Positions 1 through 7,042 are shown, numbered from the stretch's first letter. The stretch: 7,096 nt of DNA from JADFSZ01 sp022560555 [NCBI: PVC group bacterium] (GCA_022560555.1 JADFSZ010000090.1:1-7096), one strand, 5' to 3'. Numbers and translations are program-made. The notes: generated by a model from the letters alone, not told the origin.

Positions 1-1
1 C

Positions 2-598
2 CTTCAAAAAAGCACCGGTCTTTCAGGAACATTGAGTATCATTGATGTTCTGGAGCACCGGGATTTGTTTGGATTAGACAAGGGGCCGACGTCTTCGAAG
101 GCTGTGGACAAACTCGTGTATGCGGCCCTAAAGAAAGCGCTTCGTTGTTATAACATGATGAGAGCCAAAGAAGGCCGGCATATTTTAACGGAGCTCAATC
201 GTTTTTTAGTTCAGATCAAGAAAGAATTGCGTGCAACCGAAAAACAAAAAAAGCGGGTTTCTTTGATTCTTAAGAAAAAAGTTGAGGATAAAATAAAAAG
301 ATTATTCAAAGATCTCCCCGTTTCTCAAGATAGGATCTATGCAGAAACAGCTCTCTTAATTGAGAAACAGGATATTTCTGAGGAGGTCTTACGTCTTGAG
401 AGTCACATCATGCAAATGAAGGGCTTTTTCCGGAGTCGAGAATCTGTGGGACGTTCGATGGATTTTTTGGTTCAGGAGATGTTTCGTGAAATTAATACCA
501 TTGGTTCTAAGGCGAACGATTCAAAGATATCCAAACATGTTGTTTTGATCAAATCTCTATTAGAAAAATCTCGCGAACAAATCCAAAATATCGAATGA
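2..598 (+). CDS. yicC: YicC/YloC-family endoribonuclease, 3' part (5' end outside window)
   Basis: The frame is open from base 2 without a convincing start, so the gene begins upstream and 198 C-terminal residues are seen. A TTG at 32 lies in frame but cuts through the protein and is not taken as the start. The C-terminus carries the family's most conserved stretch: DISEEVLRLESHI, then VGRSMDFLVQEMFREINTIG, SKANDSKIS and the terminal REQIQNIE. The middle is a lysine- and glutamate-rich helical region. E. coli YicC and B. subtilis YloC are known as endoribonucleases of about 290 residues; this assignment rests on that family knowledge. It heads the block that continues with gmk and rpoZ, a common neighbourhood for yicC. 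The family call is secure; the exact RNA substrates are unknown here. Confidence 0.93.
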   Translation, partial: LQKSTGLSGTLSIIDVLEHRDLFGLDKGPTSSKAVDKLVYAALKKALRCYNMMRAKEGRHILTELNRFLVQIKKELRATEKQKKRVSLILKKKVEDKIKRLFKDLPVSQDRIYAETALLIEKQDISEEVLRLESHIMQMKGFFRSRESVGRSMDFLVQEMFREINTIGSKANDSKISKHVVLIKSLLEKSREQIQNIE

Positions 599-666
599 TT
601 CCGCATGACAATAGGACGCATCTCATATTCTAGGCGGATTCTCAAAAAAAGGAGTATGTATAAATC

Positions 667-1311
667 GTGGCGAAAAGAAAAAAAGTGACGAAGAAGAAAA
701 AGCATAGTGTTTTGTTTATCTTGTCATCCCCGTCAGGGGGCGGTAAAACGACTGTGAGAAAGGTCTTGGTCAAAAAAGACCGAAAGCTTGTCTATATTGT
801 TTCTCACACAAGTCGACCCAAACGTCCGAAGGAGCAAAATAGGCGTGACTATGTGTTTATTAAAAAAAATGTGTTCCAAAGAGCGATCCGCAACGAGGCG
901 TTTCTCGAGTGGGCTTTGGTGCATGGGCACTACTACGGCACACCCAAAAGGGAGCTTGTGCGTCGATTAGCTCGCGGGCAAGACTGCCTGTTAGATATTG
1001 ATACTAAAGGATTTATGAAAATAAAAAAGTTGCGCTTGCCCTGTGTCTCTATTTTTATTTTGCCTCCGTCACGCTCCGTTCTTGCCCAAAGACTGACAGA
1101 ACGAAAAACTGACACGAAAGACGTCATTAAAAAAAGGTTGAAGAATGCCGAGAAAGAAGTAAAATACTCCTCTTTATACAATTACGTGGTTATCAACCGT
1201 ACCGTGGCTCAAACGGTGCGGACTATTGAACAAATTATTTTTACTGAGAGATTAAAATACAAAAAGAAGGATTTGATTTATGGATACGTTTCCTCTAGAA
1301 AAATTTCTTGA
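667..1311 (+). CDS. gmk: Guanylate kinase (GMP + ATP to GDP + ADP)
   Basis: A 214-residue cytosolic nucleoside monophosphate kinase of usual length for the family (about 200-210). The P-loop is SPSGGGKTT at residues 21-29. The GMP-binding region is recognisable as SHTSRPKRPKE (46-56, with S46, R50 and R53), FLEWALVHGHYYGTPK (79-94) and the LLDIDTKG strand (108-115). The lid region follows as RLTERKTDTKDVIKKRLKNAEKEV (142-165). The start is GTG at 667, the first possible start after an in-frame TAA at 661-663. A GGAG at 651-654 lies 12 nt upstream, which is rather far. The protein begins with an unusually lysine/arginine-rich tail (residues 2-12) before the first beta strand. It overlaps rpoZ by 32 nt, implying co-transcription. 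Function is confident; the start is less so because of the long SD spacing. Confidence 0.95.
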   Translation: MAKRKKVTKKKKHSVLFILSSPSGGGKTTVRKVLVKKDRKLVYIVSHTSRPKRPKEQNRRDYVFIKKNVFQRAIRNEAFLEWALVHGHYYGTPKRELVRRLARGQDCLLDIDTKGFMKIKKLRLPCVSIFILPPSRSVLAQRLTERKTDTKDVIKKRLKNAEKEVKYSSLYNYVVINRTVAQTVRTIEQIIFTERLKYKKKDLIYGYVSSRKIS

Positions 1312-1474
1312 TAAAGGTAATGGTGTGTACACTCTTTGCCTCTTGGCATCTAGAAGAGCTATCATGCTCAATCGTGGGGCTCCATCCCTTATTCAAGAGA
1401 CAGGTAAAGTTACAACATTAGCGCTTGAAGAAATCATTCAGGGTAAAATTCGCCTTCGAAAGAGCGCCGATTGA
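1280..1474 (+). CDS. rpoZ: DNA-directed RNA polymerase omega subunit
   Basis: A 64-residue protein matching the core of omega, the small subunit that helps fold and hold the beta' subunit. Recognisable stretches are GVYTLCLLASRRAIMLNRGA (residues 15-34, the conserved helix with the RRA segment) and TTLALEEIIQGKI (45-57, equivalent to the family's ALREIAEGKI-type motif). The protein stops soon after GKI and so lacks the C-terminal tail of the roughly 90-residue E. coli form; short omegas are common elsewhere. The ATG at 1280 is preceded by AGAAGG at 1265-1270 with 9 nt spacing, a good SD located inside gmk. The start overlaps gmk by 32 nt, and the TGA overlaps the next gene's TTG (TTGA), so translation is probably coupled on both sides. 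Confidence 0.93.
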   Translation: MDTFPLEKFLDKGNGVYTLCLLASRRAIMLNRGAPSLIQETGKVTTLALEEIIQGKIRLRKSAD

Positions 1475-2019
1475 CCCCTCCGTTTAAAGACAAAAACATT
1501 GTCTTGGGAGTTACCGGAAGTATAGCCGCTTATAAAGCGTGTGATCTTGCGAGAGAATTCATGCGTAAAGGAGCTTCCGTAACCGTTGTCATGACCCCCG
1601 AGGCCAAGCACTTTGTCACGCCGATAACCTTTCAGGCCCTCACTCATAATCCTGTGCATCATGACCCTTCCTTTTCGCATACTCCTTCTGGAATGGACCA
1701 CATTGAGCTCGCGAAAAAGGCGGATTTGTTTTTGATCGCCCCGGCTACAGCGCATACGATTGCGAAACTCGCACATGGCTTGGCCGATGATTTAATCTCA
1801 ATATTAGCTTTGACGATGCGTTCTGCCGTAGCGGTTGTTCCGGCTATGAATACCAACATGTATCATCATGCGGCTGTTCAGGCTAATATGAAGAAAATTC
1901 AAGATTTAGGGTACAAACTGATTCACCCGGATCAGGGTGAGTTAGCATGTGGAGATATTGGAGAAGGACACATTGCGGATCTTGACATCATTATAAAATC
2001 AGCCGAATCTTTAATCTAA
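1471..2019 (+). CDS. coaC: Phosphopantothenoylcysteine decarboxylase (CoaC, stand-alone)
   Basis: An FMN-dependent flavoprotein of 182 residues that decarboxylates 4'-phosphopantothenoylcysteine to phosphopantetheine in coenzyme A synthesis. Visible motifs are GVTGSIAAYKA (13-23), catalytic His77 in MDHIELA, the flavin-binding APATAHTIAKL (90-100), the PAMNTNM motif (124-130) with the catalytic Asn, and ELACGDIGEG (157-166) with the active-site Cys160. Two usually conserved positions differ: His replaces Asn in the common APATAN, and Tyr replaces Trp after PAMNxxM. The frame is open only from 1447 and contains no ATG or GTG before the key motifs, so TTG at 1471 is the best start; it overlaps the rpoZ stop as TTGA and lacks a strong SD. 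The protein ends where a fused CoaBC would enter its linker, and coaB follows in another frame. Confidence 0.92.
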   Translation: MTPPFKDKNIVLGVTGSIAAYKACDLAREFMRKGASVTVVMTPEAKHFVTPITFQALTHNPVHHDPSFSHTPSGMDHIELAKKADLFLIAPATAHTIAKLAHGLADDLISILALTMRSAVAVVPAMNTNMYHHAAVQANMKKIQDLGYKLIHPDQGELACGDIGEGHIADLDIIIKSAESLI

Positions 2020-2044
2020 ACACATACCTATAGTCATAAACTGC

Positions 2045-2692
2045 ATGTTGCGGATTCTTATCACAGCCGGTGCCACAAGGGAGCCGCTTGATCCTGTTCG
2101 TTATATCAGCAATCGCTCGAGCGGAAAAATGGGGTATGCTCTCGTACGAGCGGCAAAAAAAAGGGGTCTTTTCGTCACTCTCATTACGGGGCCCGCGGAT
2201 ATCCTTCCTCCCAAAACTAATAAAATAATCCATATTGAAACGGCGCTTGAGATGAAAAGAGCTGTGATGAAACATATTTGCCAAAACGATATTTTTATTA
2301 TGTGCGCGGCCGTCGCGGATTATCGCGCGGCTACGTATTCCAGAAAAAAAATAAAGCACCACAATAAAGAATGGGTATTGAGATTGATTCGCAATCCGGA
2401 TATTTTAAAAAGCACGTTTTCCTATGCACCGCATATCTATCGTGTCGGATTTGCGTTGGAGACCCATGCTCCTTATGAAAACGCCAAACAAAAATTAAAA
2501 AGTAAAAAATTGGACATGATCGTCCTGAATTGTATCAGCAAGAAAAACAAGGTTTTGGGCCTCGATGTGAGCCAAGCCAGTTTTTTAATGGCCAATGGGG
2601 CGAAAGAAGAGTTGCCCATGATGACTAAAAATAAATTGGCTCAAATTCTCATCGATAGAATCCTTAAAAATCGGGATCAGGACGACTTTTAA
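2045..2692 (+). CDS. coaB: Phosphopantothenate--cysteine ligase (CoaB, stand-alone)
   Basis: A 215-residue protein equivalent to the C-terminal half of bifunctional CoaBC. It joins cysteine to 4'-phosphopantothenate with nucleotide activation, the step before CoaC. Hallmarks are ITAGATREPLDPVRYISNRS (6-25) with SSGKMG (25-30), the CAAVADYR segment (87-94), NPDILK (117-122), VGFALETH (134-141) and the lysine-rich KLKSKKLDMIVLN (150-162), which resembles the K-x-K-K nucleotide-contact region of CoaB. The ATG at 2045 fits the start of the domain, but no Shine-Dalgarno sequence is visible in 2020-2044. It sits 25 nt after coaC in a different frame (see findings). The stop is 4 nt before the sensor kinase start, suggesting one transcript. 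Confidence 0.92.
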   Translation: MLRILITAGATREPLDPVRYISNRSSGKMGYALVRAAKKRGLFVTLITGPADILPPKTNKIIHIETALEMKRAVMKHICQNDIFIMCAAVADYRAATYSRKKIKHHNKEWVLRLIRNPDILKSTFSYAPHIYRVGFALETHAPYENAKQKLKSKKLDMIVLNCISKKNKVLGLDVSQASFLMANGAKEELPMMTKNKLAQILIDRILKNRDQDDF

Positions 2693-2696
2693 AGAT

Positions 2697-4034
2697 ATGA
2701 AAAAAAGATTTATCAATATTTACAAAGAAGACAAGGTTTCGGAGATTCAACGGATTATCCGAAATGAAAAATATATTTTACTACCGGTTAAAGTGATCAT
2801 TTGTATTGTTGCCGGTTTGTTTCTGTACTTTTTTGAAAAAGAGCATGGGGCTGAAATCATATATCGGTATCAGCTGGGCCTCTATGCCGTGGGCAATCTC
2901 ATGTTTGTGTACTTGCTTTTGCAGATCGGGCAAGTTAAGTTGAATATGACCGTTGTGCGTATTTCCGCCTATTGTCTCTCCCTCATTGACAACCTTTTTC
3001 TATGCTATATTGTTTATTTGACAGGGGGGATTGATAGTCCCATGTATTGGTTTTATTGTGCGATCATGATTCGAAACGCCGCGAATTTTCCCGCATTTTG
3101 GGAACAAATGGTTCTCAATTTGACATTTGTGTCCTTTTATATTGGTGTGATATTTTTATCTATGGGACACTTTGAATTTTTGAATTCGGAATTATTTTTG
3201 ACACGGATCATCATGCTTGTCCTCGTCAGTTTTTGCGGGTGGGGTGTGATAAACCTCTTAAGAAAAATGCGGCAAGAGCAAATGGAGTATGATGAAGTGG
3301 CTATGAGGGAAGAAAAGTTTTTTTCGCAGGAAAAGCTCGCGACAGAATTGGCACACGAACTCAAAAATCCCTTAGGCATTATTAACAACGCCGTTTTTGT
3401 TTTAACAAAAAAATTGAGTGATATGAAAAGCGAGCCTCTTATTCTAAGGCAGCTTGAAATTGTTAAAAAAGAGATCGGGAGATCCGACAAGATTATCACG
3501 GATCTTCTTGGTTATGCCCGTATGCGGGACGGTAAAATCGATGAAGTGGATGTGGGAGAAATCCTGGACAACGCTTTGGTCATGGTTCTGGAATTACAGC
3601 CGGATCACGGCTCTGATATTGATATCAAGAAAATCTATGCCAAAAATATGCCGGGGCTTTGGATAGATCCCGGACAGCTCCAGCAAGTGTTTGTCAATCT
3701 GCTGACGAACGCCGTAGAATCCCTTGAGGATATATGTAGAGTTATTCAATTGGAGACGCAGTATGATCGAGATAGAAAAGAAATCGTTATTGTTATCGGA
3801 GATAGAGGCAAAGGAATCGAAAAAGATTGTCAGCTTAAAATGTTTGATTCCTTCTTTACAACGAAAAAAAACGGGACGGGACTAGGGCTTTCTATTGCCA
3901 AGAGTATCGTAGAAACTTATAATGGATTTATCAGTATAGACAGCGAAAGGGGCATGGGGACCACTCTCCATATCCGCTTTCCGGTTATGATTTCAAGAGC
4001 GGTCCAAAAGATGAGAGCCTATCATGAAATCTAA
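2697..4034 (+). CDS. Six-TM sensor histidine kinase (PilS/NtrB-like)
   Basis: A 445-residue inner-membrane kinase. The N-terminal third holds about six hydrophobic segments (roughly residues 27-46, 61-78, 89-109, 115-129, 138-156 and 167-188) with only short loops between them, so there is no large periplasmic sensor domain. A short linker (189-212) leads to the DHp domain with phospho-acceptor His220 in ELAHELKNPLGII. The ATPase domain shows the N box (QVFVNLLTNAVESL, 330-343), G1 (DRGKGI, 369-374), F box (FFTTKKNG, 386-393) and G2 (GTGLGLS, 393-399). All catalytic boxes are intact. The ATG lies 4 nt after coaB; a weak GGA lies about 14 nt upstream. It overlaps its response regulator by 11 nt, so the pair is surely cognate. 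A six-helix membrane sensor paired with an NtrC-type regulator is the architecture of PilS, but the signal sensed is unknown. Confidence 0.9.
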   Translation: MKKRFINIYKEDKVSEIQRIIRNEKYILLPVKVIICIVAGLFLYFFEKEHGAEIIYRYQLGLYAVGNLMFVYLLLQIGQVKLNMTVVRISAYCLSLIDNLFLCYIVYLTGGIDSPMYWFYCAIMIRNAANFPAFWEQMVLNLTFVSFYIGVIFLSMGHFEFLNSELFLTRIIMLVLVSFCGWGVINLLRKMRQEQMEYDEVAMREEKFFSQEKLATELAHELKNPLGIINNAVFVLTKKLSDMKSEPLILRQLEIVKKEIGRSDKIITDLLGYARMRDGKIDEVDVGEILDNALVMVLELQPDHGSDIDIKKIYAKNMPGLWIDPGQLQQVFVNLLTNAVESLEDICRVIQLETQYDRDRKEIVIVIGDRGKGIEKDCQLKMFDSFFTTKKNGTGLGLSIAKSIVETYNGFISIDSERGMGTTLHIRFPVMISRAVQKMRAYHEI

Positions 4035-5376
4035 GATTTTAGTCGTTGATGACGAAAAAAATATGTGTGAAACAATAGAAGCCATCTTGTGTCAGCAAGA
4101 GGAATATGACGTTGCTGTCTGTCATGACGCGAAAACCGGCCTCCGGATGGTCCAAAGCGACGCTATTGACACCGTTATTACGGATGTCCGCATGCCGGGG
4201 ATGGACGGAATAACTTTTTTGTCGGAAATGAAAAAAAATCATCCCTCTATTCCCGTCATTATGATCACAGCGTACGGAAACATGAAATCAGCCGTTGATG
4301 CCCTGAAGCGGGGGGCCTTTGATTATTTGGCGAAACCTTTTGATCCGGATGAACTACTTCTAAGCGTTAAAAAAGCTTTAGAATACGAGAATCTGATTTT
4401 GGAAAACAGATCCCTCCGCTCGGAATTAAGCAGCCATTTTCGGCTTGTGGATATTGTCGAAGGATCGAAAATCATGCGGGATCTCAAGAATATAATCGCG
4501 AAAGCGGCTCCGACGGATTCGATCGTTCTGATAGAGGGAGAAAGCGGGGTCGGCAAAGAATTGGTTGCTCATAGTCTGCATTATCATAGTCACCGCGCGG
4601 GATTTCCGTTTGTCGCCGTGAACTGCGCCGCTTTTACCGAAACTCTTTTAGAAAGCGAACTGTTTGGTTATGAAAAGGGGGCTTTTACGGGTGCGCAAAA
4701 ACAAAATAAAGGCAAATTCGAGATTGCTGATCGAGGGACGCTGTATCTTGATGAAATCGGAGACATGAGCATCAATTTGCAGGCAAAAATTTTACGTGTA
4801 CTGCAAGACCAGACGTTTTTTCGAGTGGGTGGGACCGATCCTGTTCGGGTGAATGTTCGGATACTTGTCGCGACCAATAAAAATTTAAAGGAAAGAATTA
4901 AAAAAGAAATGTTTCGCGAAGATTTATATTACCGGATTAACGTGATGAATATCAAAGTCCCGCCGTTGCGTGAGCGAAAAGATGATATTGTTCCGCTGGC
5001 TCAACATTTGGTTAAGGGAATGAAGAAAAAATTTCCTGACCGGGAGTGTTTTGAAATATCAGAGAAATATTTAAATCACTTCAAAAACTATCATTGGCCC
5101 GGCAATGTCAGAGAGCTTGAAAATTTGATTGAGCGCGCGTTTATTATGAATGATGAATCTGTGTTTTTGAGCATCCTTGACAACCCCCAAGACGAACTGT
5201 CTTCTCGGGACGAAACGCGTGATTATACCGAAGCCGTGGATGCATTTCGAAAAATGTTTATTTGGAATGCTCTTCAAAAAACACATTGGCGAGTAGGAAA
5301 AGCCGCTGAGGTTCTCGGCATGAGCCGTCACGCGTTAAGGTACCAGATGGAGAGCCTTGGAATAAAGGAAAATTGA
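4024..5376 (+). CDS. Sigma-54-dependent NtrC-family response regulator (PilR/AtoC-like)
   Basis: A 450-residue cytosolic transcription activator with three domains. The receiver (about 1-120) has acidic residues D9/D10, phospho-acceptor D54 in TDVRMPGMDG, T82 and K104. The AAA+ sigma-54 interaction domain (about 143-372) has Walker A GESGVGKE (172-179), the sigma-54 contact loop GAFTGA (219-224), Walker B TLYLDEIGD (239-247), the arginine-finger region REDLYYR (298-304) and WPGNVRELENLIERA (358-372). A Fis-type helix-turn-helix closes the protein (about 415-446, WRVGKAAEVLGMSRHALRYQ). Everything needed to activate sigma-54 RNA polymerase is present. The start is ATG 4024, overlapping the kinase by 11 nt, with GAGAG at 4012-4016 as probable SD. 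A near-consensus sigma-54 promoter at 6974-6989 is the obvious local target. Family is certain; assignment to PilR rather than another NtrC relative is inference from context. Confidence 0.95.
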   Translation: MKSKILVVDDEKNMCETIEAILCQQEEYDVAVCHDAKTGLRMVQSDAIDTVITDVRMPGMDGITFLSEMKKNHPSIPVIMITAYGNMKSAVDALKRGAFDYLAKPFDPDELLLSVKKALEYENLILENRSLRSELSSHFRLVDIVEGSKIMRDLKNIIAKAAPTDSIVLIEGESGVGKELVAHSLHYHSHRAGFPFVAVNCAAFTETLLESELFGYEKGAFTGAQKQNKGKFEIADRGTLYLDEIGDMSINLQAKILRVLQDQTFFRVGGTDPVRVNVRILVATNKNLKERIKKEMFREDLYYRINVMNIKVPPLRERKDDIVPLAQHLVKGMKKKFPDRECFEISEKYLNHFKNYHWPGNVRELENLIERAFIMNDESVFLSILDNPQDELSSRDETRDYTEAVDAFRKMFIWNALQKTHWRVGKAAEVLGMSRHALRYQMESLGIKEN

Positions 5377-5400
5377 GATTTTCCCCGCCGCTTCGAAACA

Positions 5401-6729
5401 GTGTCTGATTTAATGACATCCTATCATAAGTATAAACACACTTTTTGGCTCCTAATAATACTTCTTTTGGCCCTTGGTCTCAGATGCTATGGCCTCGGTC
5501 TAAAATCTCTCTGGATTGACGAGGTGGGAAGTCTTTTAACCGTCCGGCAATCCTGGGGCGATATGCTGAGATATATCGTGCAAATCGACGCGCATCCACC
5601 GCTCTACTATGTCTTCCTTTCGATCTGGAGTCGAATTTTTGGAATGAGTGAAATAGCTCTAAGGTCTCTGTCCGTTTTATTAGGATGTTTGGTGATCTTA
5701 GGGTTTTATTGTCTCGGACGCGCGTGGATCCATAAAGATTTTGGCCTGCTTTTGGCTTTTCTTGGGGCCGTATCCAATTATCAAGTTTACTTTTCTCAAG
5801 AGGCGCGGCCCTATATTCTGGTCCTCCTTGTTTTTTGTGTGAGTTACGCATTGTTCATCAGGTGGGCCCGTCGGCCGAACATTTGGGGGCTGTACGGGAT
5901 GATGTGTTTGCATCTTCTCGGAGCGTACACGTTTTTGTATTATTGGGTTCCCATCATCGTTTTGGAGCTATTGGCCTTTGTTATTTTGCTCAAGAAGAAG
6001 CAGATGAAAATCCTGATGCACTTTTTTTACTCTAAAGTCCTTTTGGGACTTTTATATGTGCCATGGATATTTGTTGTTTTAGAAAAAATCCGAAAAATTG
6101 CGGACATTACCGAGAAATCAGACACAATGATGCAATGGGCAATTCCAAACGCCTTGTGTGAATATTTTTTCGGAATATGGAGGCCTGAAGATATCCTTCA
6201 ATATGGCTTTTTGTTAGGCGGGATTTTAACTGTGCTGATCATGCCGTTGTTTATTCGTTCTTGGAGACGAGCGGGGGCCTTGAATTTTTTTGTGCTGATG
6301 GGAATCATTGGCGGCATATTTTTGTTGCCGGGCAAGATCCATGTGTTTGAAAGTAAACATATGATTTTTGCCGCTGTCCCGTTGTTAGCGGGATTTGGTT
6401 TTGTTTGCTATCATATAAAGTCAAAGGCGCTTCGGTATCTGGTTGTTTCCGTCTATGTGATTTTGAATCTATGCTCGTTTTTGGTTTATTACGATCATGA
6501 TTTTCAAAAAGAACGGTGGCGGGAGGTCGCCGGAATATTTTCCAAAGCGGAGGATCTCGCGGATGGGGTTATTATCAACCCCGGATTTGCCGGGTATGCA
6601 CTCGATTACTATTACCAAGGCGGCTTGGAGCGCATGGGCGTGTCAGCGAGTACAACGTCTCAACAATTAAAGGATTTTATTTCAGAAAAAATCGGATGTG
6701 GATCGTGGAATTATCCGGACGTGTTTTGA
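5401..6729 (+). CDS. GT39/ArnT-like polytopic membrane glycosyltransferase, C-terminus frameshifted
   Basis: A multi-pass inner-membrane protein of the GT-C fold, whose members move sugars from polyprenyl-phosphate donors to lipids, glycans or proteins on the outer face of the membrane. After a first helix (about 14-30) comes LWIDEVGS (37-44), the acidic first-loop motif with D40/E41. Then follow DAHPPLYYVFLSIW (63-76), SEIALRSLSVLLG (83-95), FSQEARPYIL (131-140) and ESKHMIFAAVPLL (317-329), with further helices to about residue 363. The C-terminal part (ERWREVAGIF..., 371-380) resembles the soluble tail of this family. The frame given ends with an unconvincing IGCGSWNYPDVF after an A6 run at 6686-6691; one added A continues the protein to 6869. 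The start is GTG 5401, with ATG 5413 as alternative; neither has a clear SD. It lies 24 nt after the regulator, so read-through is plausible. Acceptor and sugar are unknown; a role in pilin glycosylation is speculation. Confidence 0.85.
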   Translation: MSDLMTSYHKYKHTFWLLIILLLALGLRCYGLGLKSLWIDEVGSLLTVRQSWGDMLRYIVQIDAHPPLYYVFLSIWSRIFGMSEIALRSLSVLLGCLVILGFYCLGRAWIHKDFGLLLAFLGAVSNYQVYFSQEARPYILVLLVFCVSYALFIRWARRPNIWGLYGMMCLHLLGAYTFLYYWVPIIVLELLAFVILLKKKQMKILMHFFYSKVLLGLLYVPWIFVVLEKIRKIADITEKSDTMMQWAIPNALCEYFFGIWRPEDILQYGFLLGGILTVLIMPLFIRSWRRAGALNFFVLMGIIGGIFLLPGKIHVFESKHMIFAAVPLLAGFGFVCYHIKSKALRYLVVSVYVILNLCSFLVYYDHDFQKERWREVAGIFSKAEDLADGVIINPGFAGYALDYYYQGGLERMGVSASTTSQQLKDFISEKIGCGSWNYPDVF

Positions 6730-6869
6730 AGCCGCACCGATCTGGGACCGCGTTATTTGAAAAAGCAGATGATTTTCACGTTTTATCGGAATATAATTTG
6801 CCGGCGTACTGTGGGGATATCCGGGTGCGTTATGGGGAAGTAAGGCAAAGAGAGAACTTTATGCGTTAA
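6692..6869 (+). other. Displaced C-terminal tail of the glycosyltransferase (other frame)
   Basis: In the -1 frame relative to the gene at 5401, codons run from the A6 run to a TAA at 6867-6869 and read NRMWIVELSGRVLKP..., later LPAYCGDIRVRYGEV. The pattern of a hydrophobic MWIVELSG strand followed by a charged segment and a final GDIRVRYGEV strand is what the soluble end of GT39-type proteins looks like. Restoring one A in the run gives a protein of about 489 residues. It has no start or SD of its own at the junction, so it is not read as a separate gene. Whether the shift is a sequence or assembly error, a real mutation or recoding cannot be decided from the window. Confidence 0.75.
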
Positions 6870-6879
6870 AATAACGCAT
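6861..6879. promoter_or_regulatory. Perfect 19-bp dyad, candidate activator (enhancer) site
   Basis: ATGCGTTA-AAA-TAACGCAT is a perfect 8-bp inverted repeat around a 3-bp centre at 6870. It is centred about 105 bp upstream of the -24 GG element and about 130 bp upstream of the predicted sigma-54 start. That is the usual position for sites of NtrC-type activators, which bind such dyads as dimers. No T-tract follows, which argues against an intrinsic terminator. AGAGAA (6851-6856) and TTCTCT (6892-6897) form an outer imperfect pair that could extend a hairpin. The dyad overlaps the restored glycosyltransferase stop codon. Binding by the local regulator is inference. Confidence 0.55.
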
Positions 6880-6940
6880 TATGTGTGAAAATTCTCTAAA
6901 ACCTACGAGTCATACCAAGATCATTTTATTGCAACCATTT

Positions 6941-6953
6941 CGTAAATTTAACG
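6941..6953. promoter_or_regulatory. Possible second, degenerate activator site
   Basis: CGTAAATTTAACG matches the 13-bp core of the dyad at 6864-6876 (CGTTAAAATAACG) at 10 of 13 positions and keeps both outer CGT/ACG arms. It is centred at 6947, about 28 bp upstream of the -24 element. The stretch is AT-rich, so a chance match is possible. Confidence 0.3.
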
Positions 6954-6973
6954 TTATATCTATTCCATACATT

Positions 6974-6989
6974 TGGTACAGTAGTTGCA
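6974..6989 (+). promoter_or_regulatory. Sigma-54 (RpoN) -24/-12 promoter
   Basis: TGGTACA-GTAG-TTGCA matches the consensus TGGCACR-N4-TTGCW at every defined base except one (T for C after GG). The invariant GG (6975-6976) and GC (6987-6988) are exactly 12 bases apart, as required. Transcription would begin near 7000, giving a leader of about 50 nt before the ATG at 7051. The promoter faces the prepilin-like gene and lies downstream of a complete sigma-54 activator gene. No comparably good -35/-10 pair was found in this gap. Confidence 0.8.
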
Positions 6990-7036
6990 TATGTGATAGA
7001 GAATTAGAAAAAAACTTCAGAAAATCAGAAAAACAG

Positions 7037-7042
7037 AGGAGG
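7037..7042 (+). promoter_or_regulatory. Strong Shine-Dalgarno of the prepilin-like gene
   Basis: AGGAGG lies 8 nt before the ATG at 7051. It is the strongest ribosome binding site in the window and contrasts with the weak or absent SDs of coaB and the glycosyltransferase. It suggests a highly translated product, as expected for a pilin. Confidence 0.85.

Noticed and set aside
656-667. ATG at 656 as the gmk start
   Set aside because: It is out of frame with guanylate kinase and only 1 nt after GGAG; GTG 667 is the first start after an in-frame stop.
1438-1776. Minus-strand ORF of 112 codons across rpoZ/coaC
   Set aside because: It lies opposite clear coaC motifs, is rich in Arg and Gly as expected of antisense shadow frames, and shows no recognisable domain.
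1991-2362. Minus-strand ORF of 123 codons across coaB
   Set aside because: Antisense to the most conserved CoaB motifs, with no domain or SD of its own.
5480-5851. Minus-strand ORF of 123 codons opposite the glycosyltransferase
   Set aside because: Antisense to conserved GT39 motifs, with arginine-rich low-plausibility protein.
6684-6692. Programmed -1 frameshift in the glycosyltransferase
   Set aside because: The zero-frame codons GAA-AAA-ATC do not form a canonical X-XXY-YYZ slippery site, so an indel in the A run is simpler.
6516-6869. Independent 117-residue gene starting at ATG 6516
   Set aside because: Its first half is a shadow of the glycosyltransferase and has no family-like character; only the part after the A6 run looks like real protein, as the tail of that gene.
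6851-6897. Hairpin around the 19-bp dyad as a Rho-independent terminator
   Set aside because: The stem is AT-rich and no run of T follows either the inner dyad or the outer AGAGAA/TTCTCT pair; an operator-like site fits better.
6929-6960. Sigma-70 promoter TTGCAA / TATATC
   Set aside because: Each hexamer matches only 4 of 6 bases and the spacer is about 20 bp, too long; the sigma-54 element nearby is far stronger.
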